A stretch of 64,000 nt of DNA. It comes from Pseudomonas gingeri (GTDB lineage: Bacteria; Pseudomonadota; Gammaproteobacteria; Pseudomonadales; Pseudomonadaceae). The position numbers and the translations under genes are program-made. Below the pieces are notes generated by a model, which worked only from the letters and a program-made list of their open reading frames with translations, made no database searches and was not told the origin of the DNA. Location: contig NZ_JACAPR010000010.1 of NCBI RefSeq assembly GCF_013385635.1, positions 434,001 to 498,000 of the forward strand, given 5' to 3'. This document shows, piece by piece, positions 29,720 to 38,800 of the stretch. Positions within the stretch are counted from its first letter, which is position 1. Every line of letters starts with the position of its first letter.

Positions 29720-32389
29720 ATGCGCACCGAACAACCGAAGATGATCTATCTGAAGGACTATCAGGCCCCCGAGTACCTGATCGACGAGACGCACCTGACC
29801 TTCGAGTTGTTCGAGGATCACACCCTGGTCCATGCGCAACTGCTGATGCGCCGTAATCCTGTACGTGCCCAAGAGAACGGCACCGTTCTGCCGCCGCTGG
29901 TGCTCGACGGCCAGCAGCTGGAGTTGTTGGCGGTCAGCCTGTCGGACCGCGAACTGGCCGCCGCCGACTATCAGTTGAGCGAGAGTCACCTGACCCTGCA
30001 GCCCACCAGCGCCAGCTTCACCGTCGACACCAGGGTGCGCATCCACCCGGAAAGCAACACCGCCCTGGAAGGCCTGTACAAGTCCAGCGGCATGTTCTGC
30101 ACCCAGTGCGAGGCCGAAGGCTTCCGCAAGATCACCTACTACCTCGACCGCCCGGACGTGATGAGCAAGTTCACCACCACGGTGATCGCCGAGCAGCATC
30201 GCTACCCGGTGCTACTGTCCAACGGCAACCCGGTCGGCAACGGCCCGCAGGAAGACGGCCGACACTGGGCGACCTGGGAAGACCCGTTCATGAAGCCGGC
30301 CTACCTGTTCGCCCTGGTGGCCGGTGACCTGTGGTGCGTCGAAGACAGTTTCACCACCATGACCGGGCGCGGCGTGGCGTTGCGTATCTATGTCGAACCG
30401 GAAAACATCGACAAGTGCCAGCACGCCATGAACAGCCTGAAGAAGTCCATGCGCTGGGACGAAGAAACCTATGGTCGCGAGTACGACCTGGACATCTTCA
30501 TGATCGTCGCCGTCAACGACTTCAACATGGGCGCGATGGAGAACAAGGGCCTCAACATCTTCAACTCCAGCGCCGTGCTGGCCCGCGCCGAAACCGCCAC
30601 CGATGCCGCGCACCAGCGGGTCGAGGCCATCGTCGCCCACGAATACTTCCACAACTGGTCGGGCAACCGCGTGACCTGTCGCGACTGGTTCCAGCTCTCG
30701 CTCAAGGAAGGCTTCACCGTGTTTCGCGACGCCGGGTTCTCCTCGGACATGAACTCGCGCACCGTCAAGCGTATCCAGGACGTGGCCTACCTGCGTACCC
30801 ACCAGTTCGCCGAAGATGCCGGTCCCATGGCCCACGCGGTGCGTCCGGACAGCTTTATCGAGATCTCCAACTTCTACACCCTGACCGTCTACGAGAAGGG
30901 CTCGGAAGTGGTTGGCATGATCCACACCCTGCTCGGAGCCGAAGGTTTCCGCAAAGGCAGCGACCTGTATTTCGAGCGCCATGACGGCCAGGCCGTGACC
31001 TGCGACGACTTCGTCAAGGCCATGGAAGACGCCAACGGCATCGACCTGACCCAGTTCAAGCGCTGGTACAGCCAGGCCGGCACCCCGCGGCTGGCGGTCA
31101 GCGAAAGCTATGATGCGGCCGCGCGGACCTACAGCCTGACCTTCCGCCAGAGCTGCCCGCAGACCCCGGACAAGCAGGAAAAACAGCCGTTCGTGATCCC
31201 GGTGGAGATCGGTCTGCTGGATGCCCAGGGCGCTGAAATCGCCCTGCAACTGGCAGGCGAAGCAGCCCCCGGCGCGACCAGCCGCGTGCTGTCGGTGACC
31301 GAAGCCGAGCAGACCTTCACTTTTGTCGGCATCGCCGCCAAGCCGTTGCCGTCGCTGCTGCGCGGCTTCTCCGCACCGGTGAAGCTGAGCTTCCCGTACG
31401 ACCGCGACCAGTTGATGTTCCTGATGCAGCACGACACCGACGGCTTCAACCGTTGGGACGCCGGCCAGCAATTGTCGGTGCAGGTGCTGCAGGAACTGAT
31501 CGGCCAACACCAGAAGGGCCAGGCCCTGGTGCTTGACCAGCGTCTGGTCGAAGCCTTGCGCAGCGTGCTGGGCAACGACCGGCTGGACCAGGCCATGGTT
31601 GCCGAAATGCTCTCGTTGCCGAGCGAGGCGTACCTCACCGAAATCAGCGAAGTGGCGGATGTCGATGCCATTCACGGTGCCCGCGAGTTCGCCCGCAAGC
31701 AACTGGCCGAGCAGTTGTTCGACGGCCTGTGGCAGCGTTACCAGACCAATCGCGAGCTATCGAAGAAGACCGCCTATATCGCCGAGAACGAGCATTTCGC
31801 CCGCCGTGCGCTGCAGAACATCGCCTTGTCCTACCTGATGCTCAGCGGCAAGCCGCAAGTCCTGGCCGCGACCCTGGAGCAATTCGAGAGCGCCGACAAC
31901 ATGACCGAGCGCCTGACCGCGCTGGCCGTGCTGGTGAACTCGCCGTTCGACGCGGAAAAGGCCCTGGCCCTGGCGAGCTTCGCCGAGCACTTCAAGGACA
32001 ACCCGCTGGTCATGGACCAGTGGTTCAGTGTCCAGGCCGGCAGTGTCCTGCCCGGTGGCCTGGCGCGGGTCAAGGCGTTGATGGAGCACCCTGCGTTCAC
32101 CCTGAAGAACCCGAACAAGGTGCGCGCGCTGATCGGTGCGTTTGCCGGACAGAATCTGATCAACTTCCATGCGGCGGATGGCTCCGGCTATCGTTTCCTG
32201 GCGGATCTGGTGATCCAGCTCAATGCCCTCAACCCGCAGATCGCCTCGCGCCAACTGGCGCCGCTGACCCGCTGGCGCAAGTACGACAAGGCCCGCCAGG
32301 CGCTGATGAAGGCCGAGCTGGAGCATATTCGGAGTTCGGGCGAGCTGTCTGCGGACGTCTACGAGGTCGTCAGCAAAAGCCTGGCCTGA
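29720..32389 (+). CDS. pepN: Aminopeptidase N
   Basis: PepN is the main broad-specificity M1 zinc aminopeptidase of the cytoplasm, acting late in protein breakdown. The 889-residue protein has the substrate-anchoring GAMEN motif (MGAMENKGLNIF, about residues 273-284), the zinc site HEYFHNWSG (HExxH, about 309-317) with the distal Glu in LSLKEGFTVFRD, and long C-terminal helical repeats typical of the PepN subfamily. ATG 29720 has AAGGA nine bases upstream; MIYLKDYQ seven residues on is an alternative. It ends the nadK-pepN run. Confidence 0.97.
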   Translation: MRTEQPKMIYLKDYQAPEYLIDETHLTFELFEDHTLVHAQLLMRRNPVRAQENGTVLPPLVLDGQQLELLAVSLSDRELAAADYQLSESHLTLQPTSASFTVDTRVRIHPESNTALEGLYKSSGMFCTQCEAEGFRKITYYLDRPDVMSKFTTTVIAEQHRYPVLLSNGNPVGNGPQEDGRHWATWEDPFMKPAYLFALVAGDLWCVEDSFTTMTGRGVALRIYVEPENIDKCQHAMNSLKKSMRWDEETYGREYDLDIFMIVAVNDFNMGAMENKGLNIFNSSAVLARAETATDAAHQRVEAIVAHEYFHNWSGNRVTCRDWFQLSLKEGFTVFRDAGFSSDMNSRTVKRIQDVAYLRTHQFAEDAGPMAHAVRPDSFIEISNFYTLTVYEKGSEVVGMIHTLLGAEGFRKGSDLYFERHDGQAVTCDDFVKAMEDANGIDLTQFKRWYSQAGTPRLAVSESYDAAARTYSLTFRQSCPQTPDKQEKQPFVIPVEIGLLDAQGAEIALQLAGEAAPGATSRVLSVTEAEQTFTFVGIAAKPLPSLLRGFSAPVKLSFPYDRDQLMFLMQHDTDGFNRWDAGQQLSVQVLQELIGQHQKGQALVLDQRLVEALRSVLGNDRLDQAMVAEMLSLPSEAYLTEISEVADVDAIHGAREFARKQLAEQLFDGLWQRYQTNRELSKKTAYIAENEHFARRALQNIALSYLMLSGKPQVLAATLEQFESADNMTERLTALAVLVNSPFDAEKALALASFAEHFKDNPLVMDQWFSVQAGSVLPGGLARVKALMEHPAFTLKNPNKVRALIGAFAGQNLINFHAADGSGYRFLADLVIQLNALNPQIASRQLAPLTRWRKYDKARQALMKAELEHIRSSGELSADVYEVVSKSLA

Positions 32390-32404
32390 TCGGCAGACGC
32401 CTGT

Positions 32405-32514
32405 CCCTGTAGGAGCCGGCTTGCCGGCGATGGCGTCCGCGAGATCGCTAAAAGCTTCGCGGCGATGCGGCGTCCCGACAAGCCCACTCCTACACAAGCC
32501 AGCTCCTACAAGGG
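32405..32514. repeat. Composite of three REP-like elements after pepN
   Basis: CTGTAGGAGCCGGCTTGCCGG (32406-32426, here spanning 21 positions) begins a REP, and two inverse partners follow at about 32473-32492 (ACAAGCCCACTCCTACA) and 32494-32511 (AAGCCAGCTCCTACA). The middle copy is diverged. The cluster lies just after the pepN stop. Confidence 0.7.
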
Positions 32515-32560
32515 ATCGTATTCAGCCGGCAAGGTCAGCGTTGTTTTGCAGTTCCCCAGC

Positions 32561-32582
32561 AAAGGCCACACTCGTGGCCTTT
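32561..32582 (+). terminator. Hairpin, possible terminator downstream of pepN
   Basis: AAAGGCCAC (32561-32569) and GTGGCCTTT (32574-32582) form a perfect 9-bp stem with an ACTC loop and A/T-rich ends. It could end transcription in either direction. Between it and the repeat at 32800 I see no supported gene. Confidence 0.55.
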
Positions 32583-32799
32583 GTTCATCATCCCTCCTGA
32601 TGCCCCATCATTCATGCCACCCCCCGATACCCCCGGGTTAACAAAAGATAACGTGGCGTCGATTGTCAGACGATTCCAAAGCCCGATAGGATAGCTCCAG
32701 CTTTAGAAGGGGCTCTAGATTGCCGGTTTCAGACGAACCGACAACAAGGAAAACGCCCTCGAAGGCGCCCTGAAAGGTTGGATGACCGAGGGGCTGCAC

Positions 32800-32960
32800 G
32801 AAAACTCGCCGAGCGGCGATCAGGCAAGGCAAACGACCAGCGGGAGTAACAGCCGCAGGCTGGCCCGAAGGGTGAGCGCCAGCGAATAAAAACAGGCGAG
32901 GAAGCGGAGTGTAGGGACCTACATGAGCATTCCGAGCCTGTTTTTAACGCAGCATGATCG
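32800..32960. repeat. Dispersed intergenic repeat, copy 2
   Basis: The inverse of the element at 5966-6090: AAAAACAGG (32888-32896) and CCTGTTTTT (32937-32945), with AACGCAG outside and CGAGGAAGCGGAGT and GAGCAT inside. Copy 2 carries a longer flank (32800-32887) containing a further imperfect hairpin. It ends about 50 bases before the YCF48 gene. Confidence 0.7.
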
Positions 32961-33012
32961 TCGCGCAGGCAGTTTTGTGCAGATTACAACAATAATAATG
33001 GGGGAAAGGTCT

Positions 33013-34047
33013 ATGACGGGTTCTTGCCGTCCGCCGGTATGGCGTCGTGTGGTGTTGCTGACCTCGGTATTGTCACTGTCCGGACTGGCGGCGCTGTCCG
33101 CACCGGTCTTCGCCGCCGAGGCAGGCGCCGGCGACAGCGTCTATTCCATCGAATCATCCAAATCCGTGAAGGGCCTCCTGCTCGACGTGGTCCATGCCGG
33201 TGCCCGCCTGGTCGCCGTGGGGGATCGCGGGCACATCCTCTATTCCGATGACCAGGGCAACTCCTGGACCCAGGCCAAGGTGCCGACCCGGCAGATGCTC
33301 ACGGCGGTCTATTTCGTCGACGACAAGCACGGCTGGGCCGTCGGCCATGACGCGCAGATCCTCGCCAGCAGCGATGGCGGCGTCACCTGGAGCAAACAGT
33401 TCGAAGACCTCAAGCGCGAAGCGCCCCTGCTGGATGTCTGGTTCAAGGACGTCAGCACCGGCTTCGCCGTGGGTGCCTACGGTGCCTTGCTGGAAACCAC
33501 CGACGGTGGTCAGCACTGGGAGGATGTCAGTGACCGCCTCGACAACGAGGACCAGTACCATCTCAACGCCATTGCCGCGGTCAAGGATTCCGGACTGTTC
33601 GTGGTGGGCGAGCAGGGCAGCATGTTCCGCTCGGCCGACTGGGGCCAGACCTGGGAGCGCCTCGACGGTCCCTACCAGGGCTCGCTGTTCGGCGTGATCG
33701 GCACCGCCCAGCCGGCAACCCTCCTGGCCTACGGCCTGCGCGGCAACCTCTACCGCTCCACTGACTTCGGTTCGAGCTGGGAGCAGGTCGAGCTGAAGGC
33801 CGCCCGTGGCGCGCTGGAGTTCGGCCTGTCCGGCGGCTCGTTGCAGGCCGACGGCTCGCTGGTGATCGTCGGCAACGGCGGCAGCGTGATTCGCAGCACC
33901 GATGACGGCGTGACATTCAGCGTCTTCAATCGTCCCGACCGCATTTCCTTGGCGGCGGTCACCGCAACCGGTAACGGCAACCTGATCCTGGTCGGCCAGG
34001 GGGGCGCTCACGTCACCTCGGCAACGGGCGGTGAGCAGGCCAAGTGA
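33013..34047 (+). CDS. Exported YCF48-type beta-propeller protein
   Basis: A 344-residue protein with a long signal peptide (about residues 10-36, ending PVFAAEA) and repeated blades of the BNR/YCF48 type: SDDQGNSWTQ, SSDGGVTWSK, TTDGGQHWED, SADWGQTWER, STDFGSSWEQ and STDDGVTFSV, each with the Asp-box pattern SxDxGxxW. The homologous photosystem II factor HCF136/YCF48 acts in complex assembly; in Pseudomonas the gene always sits before the RND transporter that follows 34 bases later, so it probably serves as its periplasmic partner. ATG 33013 has GGGAAAGG three to ten bases ahead. Confidence 0.9.
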   Translation: MTGSCRPPVWRRVVLLTSVLSLSGLAALSAPVFAAEAGAGDSVYSIESSKSVKGLLLDVVHAGARLVAVGDRGHILYSDDQGNSWTQAKVPTRQMLTAVYFVDDKHGWAVGHDAQILASSDGGVTWSKQFEDLKREAPLLDVWFKDVSTGFAVGAYGALLETTDGGQHWEDVSDRLDNEDQYHLNAIAAVKDSGLFVVGEQGSMFRSADWGQTWERLDGPYQGSLFGVIGTAQPATLLAYGLRGNLYRSTDFGSSWEQVELKAARGALEFGLSGGSLQADGSLVIVGNGGSVIRSTDDGVTFSVFNRPDRISLAAVTATGNGNLILVGQGGAHVTSATGGEQAK

Positions 34048-34081
34048 ACCGGGCAAATAACAAGAAGGCGGGGAGTTTCAC

Positions 34082-36457
34082 ATGAGTAGTCATCATCAGG
34101 ACAAGGCGACGTTTCTCGAGCGCCTGATTTTCAACAACCGCCCGGCAGTGATCGTGATCTGTCTGCTGGTCAGCGCTTTCCTGTTCTGGCAGGCGACACT
34201 GATCCGTCCTTCCACCAGCTTCGAGAAAATGATTCCGCTCAAGCATCCTTTCATTGAAAAGATGATGGAGCACCGCAACGACCTCGCCAACCTCGGCAAC
34301 ACCGTGCGCATTTCGGTGGAAGCCAAGGATGGCGATATCTTCACCAAGGACTACATGGAGACCTTGCGGCAGGTCAACGACGAGGTGTTCTACATCTCCG
34401 GCGTCGACCGCTCGGGCCTCAAGTCACTGTGGAGTCCCAGCGTGCGCTGGACCGAAGTGACGGAGGAAGGCTTCGCCGGTGGTGAAGTGATCCCGCAGAG
34501 TTACAACGGTTCGGCCGACAGTCTCGAACAACTGCGCAACAACGTGCTCAAGTCCGGGCAGGTCGGACGCCTGGTGGCCAACGACTTCAAATCGAGCATC
34601 GTCGATATCCCACTGCTGGAGTCCTACCCGGACCCGCAGGACCAGGGCAAGTTGCTGGCCCTCGACTACCAGAAGTTCTCCCACCAGTTGGAAGAGAAGA
34701 TCCGCGACAAGTTCGAAGCGCAGAACCCCAATGTGAAGATCCATATCGTCGGTTTCGCCAAGAAGGTCGGCGACCTGATCGACGGGTTGATCATGGTGGT
34801 GCTGTTCTTCGGCGTGGCCTTTGTCATCACCCTGGTACTGCTGTACTGGTTCACCTGGTGTATCCGCAGCACCATCGCCGTGTTGATCACCACGCTGGTG
34901 GCGGTGGTCTGGCAACTCGGGCTGATGCATGCCGCCGGTTTCGGCCTGGACCCGTATTCGATGCTGGTGCCGTTCCTGATCTTCGCCATCGGTATTTCCC
35001 ACGGTGTGCAGAAAATCAACGGTATCGCCTTGCAGTCCAGTGACGCCGACAACGCCCTGACAGCGGCGCGGCGGACCTTCCGGCAACTGTTCCTGCCGGG
35101 GATGATCGCGATCCTGGCCGACGCCGTGGGCTTCATCACCTTGTTGATCATCGATATCGGCGTGATCCGCGAGCTGGCCATCGGCGCTTCCATCGGCGTG
35201 GCGGTGATCGTGTTCACCAACCTGATCCTGCTGCCGGTGGCGATCTCCTATGTCGGTATCAGCAAGAAGGCCGTCGAGCGCAGCAAGAAGGACGCGACCC
35301 GCGAACATTCGTTCTGGCGCCTGCTGTCGAACTTCGCGAGCCCGAAGGTCGCCCCGGTGTCCATCGTCCTGGCCCTGCTGGCCTTCGGCGGCGGCCTCTG
35401 GTACAGCCAGAACCTGAAGATCGGCGACCTCGACCAGGGCGCGCCGGAGCTGCGTCCCGACTCGCGCTACAACAAGGACAACAGCTTTATCATCAACAAC
35501 TACTCCACCAGTTCCGATGTGCTGGTGGTCATGGTCAAGACCGCGGCCGAAGGCTGCTCGCGTTATGCGGCCATGGCGCCGATCGACGAACTGATGTGGA
35601 AGATGCAGAACACCGAGGGCGTGCAGTCGGCGATCTCCCTGGTGACCGTGTCCAAGCAGATGATCAAGGGCATGAACGAGGGCAACCTGAAATGGGAAAC
35701 CCTGTCGCGCAACCCCGATGTGCTGAACAACTCCATCGCCCGGGCCGATGGCCTGTACAACAATAACTGCTCCCTGGCGCCGGTGCTGGTGTTCCTCAAC
35801 GACCACAAGGCCGCGACCCTCGACCGCGCGGTGCATGCGGTGCAGGACTTCGCCAAGGAGAACAACAAGGACGGCCTGGAATTCCTCCTCGCCGCCGGTA
35901 ACGCCGGGATCGAGGCCGCGACCAACGAAGTGATCAAGGAGTCGGAACTGACCATCCTGATCCTGGTGTATATCTGCGTCGCGACCATGTGCATGATCAC
36001 CTTCCGTTCCTGGGCGGCGACCCTGTGCATCGTCCTGCCGCTGGTGCTGACCTCGGTGCTCGGCAACGCCCTGATGGCCTTCATGGGGATCGGCGTGAAA
36101 GTCGCGACCTTGCCGGTGGTGGCGCTCGGCGTGGGGATCGGCGTCGACTACGGGATCTATATCTACAGTCGCCTGGAAAGCTTCCTGCGCGCCGGGTTGC
36201 CATTGCAGGAAGCCTATTACCAGACCCTGAAATCCACCGGCAAGGCGGTGCTGTTCACCGGCCTGTGCCTGGCGATCGGCGTCTGCACCTGGATCTTCTC
36301 GGCCATCAAGTTCCAGGCCGACATGGGCCTGATGCTGACCTTCATGCTGCTGTGGAACATGTTCGGTGCCTTGTGGCTGCTGCCGGCCCTGGCGCGGTTC
36401 CTGATCAAACCCGAGAAACTGGCGGGCAAGGTGGGCGGGTCGTTGTTCTCCCACTGA
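34082..36457 (+). CDS. RND/MMPL family transporter
   Basis: A 791-residue inner-membrane protein with the RND half-repeat plan: segment 1 near residue 22, a periplasmic loop, segments 2-6 (about 235-400), a second periplasmic loop after FGGGLWYSQNLKIGDLDQG, then segments 7-12 (about 620-780) with VALGVGIGVDYGIYIYSR. This is the MMPL-type group related to HpnN and lipid exporters rather than the multidrug AcrB group, which is over 1000 residues. With the YCF48 protein it probably moves a hydrophobic substrate; the cargo is unknown. Confidence 0.9.
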   Translation: MSSHHQDKATFLERLIFNNRPAVIVICLLVSAFLFWQATLIRPSTSFEKMIPLKHPFIEKMMEHRNDLANLGNTVRISVEAKDGDIFTKDYMETLRQVNDEVFYISGVDRSGLKSLWSPSVRWTEVTEEGFAGGEVIPQSYNGSADSLEQLRNNVLKSGQVGRLVANDFKSSIVDIPLLESYPDPQDQGKLLALDYQKFSHQLEEKIRDKFEAQNPNVKIHIVGFAKKVGDLIDGLIMVVLFFGVAFVITLVLLYWFTWCIRSTIAVLITTLVAVVWQLGLMHAAGFGLDPYSMLVPFLIFAIGISHGVQKINGIALQSSDADNALTAARRTFRQLFLPGMIAILADAVGFITLLIIDIGVIRELAIGASIGVAVIVFTNLILLPVAISYVGISKKAVERSKKDATREHSFWRLLSNFASPKVAPVSIVLALLAFGGGLWYSQNLKIGDLDQGAPELRPDSRYNKDNSFIINNYSTSSDVLVVMVKTAAEGCSRYAAMAPIDELMWKMQNTEGVQSAISLVTVSKQMIKGMNEGNLKWETLSRNPDVLNNSIARADGLYNNNCSLAPVLVFLNDHKAATLDRAVHAVQDFAKENNKDGLEFLLAAGNAGIEAATNEVIKESELTILILVYICVATMCMITFRSWAATLCIVLPLVLTSVLGNALMAFMGIGVKVATLPVVALGVGIGVDYGIYIYSRLESFLRAGLPLQEAYYQTLKSTGKAVLFTGLCLAIGVCTWIFSAIKFQADMGLMLTFMLLWNMFGALWLLPALARFLIKPEKLAGKVGGSLFSH

Positions 36458-36466
36458 GTGACCGGT

Positions 36467-36500
36467 CTTGTGGTGAGCGGGTTTGCCCGCTCGCCACAAG
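36467..36500. repeat. 15-bp stem palindrome after the RND gene
   Basis: CTTGTGGTGAGCGGG (36467-36481) pairs with CCCGCTCGCCACAAG (36486-36500) with one G-T pair. There is no T-tract, so it is a REP-like palindrome or mRNA-stabilising hairpin rather than a classic terminator. Confidence 0.65.
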
Positions 36501-36564
36501 GAATGGCTTCGTCACGCAGCGATATCGCCTATCATTAGCCCTTTCCCAAATACGATAGAACGCT

Positions 36565-36858
36565 ATGACCGTCGCCACCGACACCCTGCTTGATGCCCTC
36601 GCCACCTGTGACATGCTCGAAGTCGACGGTCTCCACGCCTTCGACTTCACCCTCGATGACAACCGCCTGCTGATCGAATGCATGGATGGCCGTGCCGAAA
36701 AGCGCTGGAGCTTTACCCGGGCCCAACTCAAGGCCGCGACCTTCGACGAGACCCGGCAAAGCTGGGCGGTGAGCGACGATTCCAGCGAGTATCGGCTGGT
36801 TTGCATGAGCGCCTTCAGCGCCAAGGAAGAAGAGGACGAAGAACATGATGATGCGTAA
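36565..36858 (+). CDS. DUF5629 family protein
   Basis: A 97-residue acidic cytoplasmic protein that I match to the Pseudomonas DUF5629 group by its pattern (DTLLDALATCDMLEVDGLHAF, then RWSFTRAQLKAATF). It ends in an Asp/Glu-rich tail. Function unknown. Its end overlaps the next gene's start by 14 bases, so it may be co-translated with the lactonase. Confidence 0.75.
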   Translation: MTVATDTLLDALATCDMLEVDGLHAFDFTLDDNRLLIECMDGRAEKRWSFTRAQLKAATFDETRQSWAVSDDSSEYRLVCMSAFSAKEEEDEEHDDA

Positions 36859-38020
36859 GTTCTGGCCGTTGCTGATGGCCGGCAGCGTCGGCGCCATGCC
36901 GGTCCTGTCGGCGGCGGCCGACACCGAGCAACTGCTGGTGGGTTCCTACACCCAGGGCAAGAGCGAAGGCATCTACCGCCTGCAGTTCGACAGCCGCACC
37001 GGCAAGCTCGACGCCAAGCCGTTGCAGGTGGTCAAGACCGAGAACCCGTCCTGGCTGACGTTGTCCGGCGACCAGCGCCGGCTGTACGTGGTCAATGAGA
37101 ACGGCCCGGGCCAGAAGGACCCGGTCGGCCGCGTCAGCAGCTACTCCATCGATCCCAAGAGCCACCAGCTCAAGCTGATCAACCAGGTCCAGAGCCTGGG
37201 CAACGAACCGACCCATTCCAGCCTGAGCGGTGACCAGCGTTACCTGTTCGTCGCCAACTATTCGGTGCTGGAAGACCCGGGCGGCAGCCTCGCGGTGCTG
37301 CCGGTGGATGCCAAGGGCAAGCTGTCGCCGCCGGTCCAGCTCAGCAGCCACCCGGCCAGCCTGGTCAATCTGGAACGCCAGGCGTCGGCCCATGTGCATT
37401 CGGTGGTGTCGTCGCCGGACGGGCGTTTTGTCTTCGCCAACGACCTGGGGGCGGACAAGATTTTTGTCTACCACTATGACCCCAAGGCCAATCCGGAAAT
37501 GCCGCTGACGCCGGCCGAGCCGGCCTTCGTCCAGCTACCGCCCGGCAGCGGACCGCGCCACCTGTTGTTCAGCGCCGATGGCAAGCACGCCTGGCTGAGC
37601 ACGGAAATGAGCGCGCAGATCACCGTGTTCGATTACCAGGACGGCAAGCTGACCCAGAAACAGCGGGTCGAACTGGCGGACCAGCAACCGCTTTCGGACA
37701 AGGCCGCCGCGGCCCTGCATGCCTCGAAGGACGGCAAGTTCCTCTATGTCAGTAACCGCGGTACCGCCAACCAGTTACTGGTGTTCGCCATCGACCCGGC
37801 CAGCGGCAAGCTGAAGGAGCTGCAGCGGCGTTCGGTGGAAGGCGATCACCCACGGGAGTTCACCCTGGACCCGAGCGGCAAATTCCTCCTGGTAGCCAAC
37901 CAGAAGAGCAACGAAATCGTGGTGATCGAGCGTGACGCCAGCACCGGGTTGCTCGGCAAGACCGTGCAGAACCTGCCGTTCGATGCCCCGAGCTATCTCG
38001 GTTTCCTGCTGCGACAATAG
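36845..38020 (+). CDS. Exported lactonase family protein (7-bladed propeller)
   Basis: A 391-residue protein with an N-terminal signal peptide (PLLMAGSVGAMPVLSAAAD, about residues 8-26) and a seven-bladed propeller of the YbhE/3-carboxymuconate cyclase type (GSYTQGKSEGIYRL, NPSWLTLSGDQRRLYVVNE, HVHSVVSSPDGRFVFANDLGADK in pieces, GPRHLLFSADGKHAWLSTE, HPREFTLDPSGKFLLVAN). Cytosolic relatives hydrolyse 6-phosphogluconolactone; an exported copy more likely acts on a sugar or aldonic lactone made in the periplasm by glucose dehydrogenase. ATG triplets at 36845, 36848 and 36851 are all possible starts. Confidence 0.88.
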   Translation: MMMRKFWPLLMAGSVGAMPVLSAAADTEQLLVGSYTQGKSEGIYRLQFDSRTGKLDAKPLQVVKTENPSWLTLSGDQRRLYVVNENGPGQKDPVGRVSSYSIDPKSHQLKLINQVQSLGNEPTHSSLSGDQRYLFVANYSVLEDPGGSLAVLPVDAKGKLSPPVQLSSHPASLVNLERQASAHVHSVVSSPDGRFVFANDLGADKIFVYHYDPKANPEMPLTPAEPAFVQLPPGSGPRHLLFSADGKHAWLSTEMSAQITVFDYQDGKLTQKQRVELADQQPLSDKAAAALHASKDGKFLYVSNRGTANQLLVFAIDPASGKLKELQRRSVEGDHPREFTLDPSGKFLLVANQKSNEIVVIERDASTGLLGKTVQNLPFDAPSYLGFLLRQ

Positions 38021-38175
38021 ACCGCAGTCCCTGTGTTATCAGGGACTTGCACTTCTATTAATGACGCTGATATCCGCTACTGCTGCAATGAATTTCAACG
38101 AGGTCAGCCTCGGATGTACTTTTGACTCACGGCCTGAAAGGGCAAGCAAGCCAACTGACATTCGAGGATTTACCC

Positions 38176-38355
38176 ATGAACTTCAATCTCTTCTCCATCA
38201 TCGCCGCTTCCGCCATCTCGGCTACCGTTGCCCTGCCAGCCAGTGCCAACACCGAAGTCACCGACAAAAAAGCCCACACCCAGAGCTACACCCCGAAATA
38301 CCTGCAACAGAGCGCCAACTTCTACGCCGCCCTGGATCACAAAGCTCAACACTGA
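38176..38355 (+). CDS. Small exported protein, 59 residues
   Basis: ATG 38176 with GAGGA eight bases ahead opens a 59-codon frame. Residues 1-24 form a clean signal peptide (FSIIAASAISATVALPASA, cleavage after ASA), leaving a mature peptide of about 35 residues rich in polar residues (TEVTDKKAHTQSYTPKYLQQ). No Cys. Similar short exported proteins of unknown function are common in pseudomonads. It is followed by a large inverted repeat that could end its transcript. Confidence 0.7.
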   Translation: MNFNLFSIIAASAISATVALPASANTEVTDKKAHTQSYTPKYLQQSANFYAALDHKAQH

Positions 38356-38370
38356 GCGCTGAACCACACC

Positions 38371-38452
38371 GCAACGCCGGATCGAATGCACTCATTCGCT
38401 CGGATGGTTTGATAACTGTCCGGTCAAAAGAGTGAATTCGCTCCGGCGTTGC
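38371..38452. repeat. 23-bp imperfect inverted repeat
   Basis: Positions 38371-38393 and 38430-38452 are inverse copies with two mismatches in 23, separated by 36 bases. The outer eleven bases, GCAACGCCGGA and TCCGGCGTTGC, match perfectly. It begins 15 bases after the stop of the small exported gene; no T-tract follows. Confidence 0.8.
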
Positions 38453-38469
38453 CGTGTACGTCATTGCGT

Positions 38470-38497
38470 TTGACACTTTCGGTAGGATTTCTATCGT
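38470..38497 (+). promoter_or_regulatory. Possible promoter of the 39-residue ORF
   Basis: A consensus -35 box TTGACA (38470-38475) and TATCGT (38492-38497) with 16 bases between, about 70 bases before the small ORF at 38569. Confidence 0.4.
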
Positions 38498-38568
38498 CAT
38501 GTCATATGGCCATGTGTTTAAATTTGACGCTGATTTATTGACTCCCCACCCATACAGGGATCAACACC

Positions 38569-38688
38569 ATGGTTATGCGTCTGGCCGTCGTGCTGCTGTT
38601 TCTCTATTCCACGCCTATCCTGTCCGCCGCTATCTCTGAAACGGTCGAAAGCCTGCACGGACCTTCGCCGCTGCTATTGGAAGACTGA
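38569..38688 (+). CDS. Small exported peptide, 39 residues
   Basis: ATG 38569, with CAGGGA nine bases upstream, opens a 39-codon frame: a hydrophobic leader (MRLAVVLLFLYSTPILSA from residue 3) and an acidic tail ending LLLED. The cut after LSA would leave a peptide of about 19 residues. No family recognised. Its size makes it uncertain, but leader and ribosome site together are unlikely by chance. A second ATG lies at codon 3. Confidence 0.5.
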   Translation: MVMRLAVVLLFLYSTPILSAAISETVESLHGPSPLLLED

Positions 38689-38800
38689 TCGTCACGCGCG
38701 ACGATTAATATTACTGATAGCGACTATTTAGATAGTTGGCTACTTATTCCAGCGGTTATGATCGACTCTACAGGCCTGCCATTCGCCTGTGGAGAAAACC

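Noticed and set aside
32638..32832. A 64-codon minus-strand frame in the pepN-YCF48 gap
   Set aside because: No ribosome site, no signal peptide or family feature, and it lies in a repeat-rich gap.
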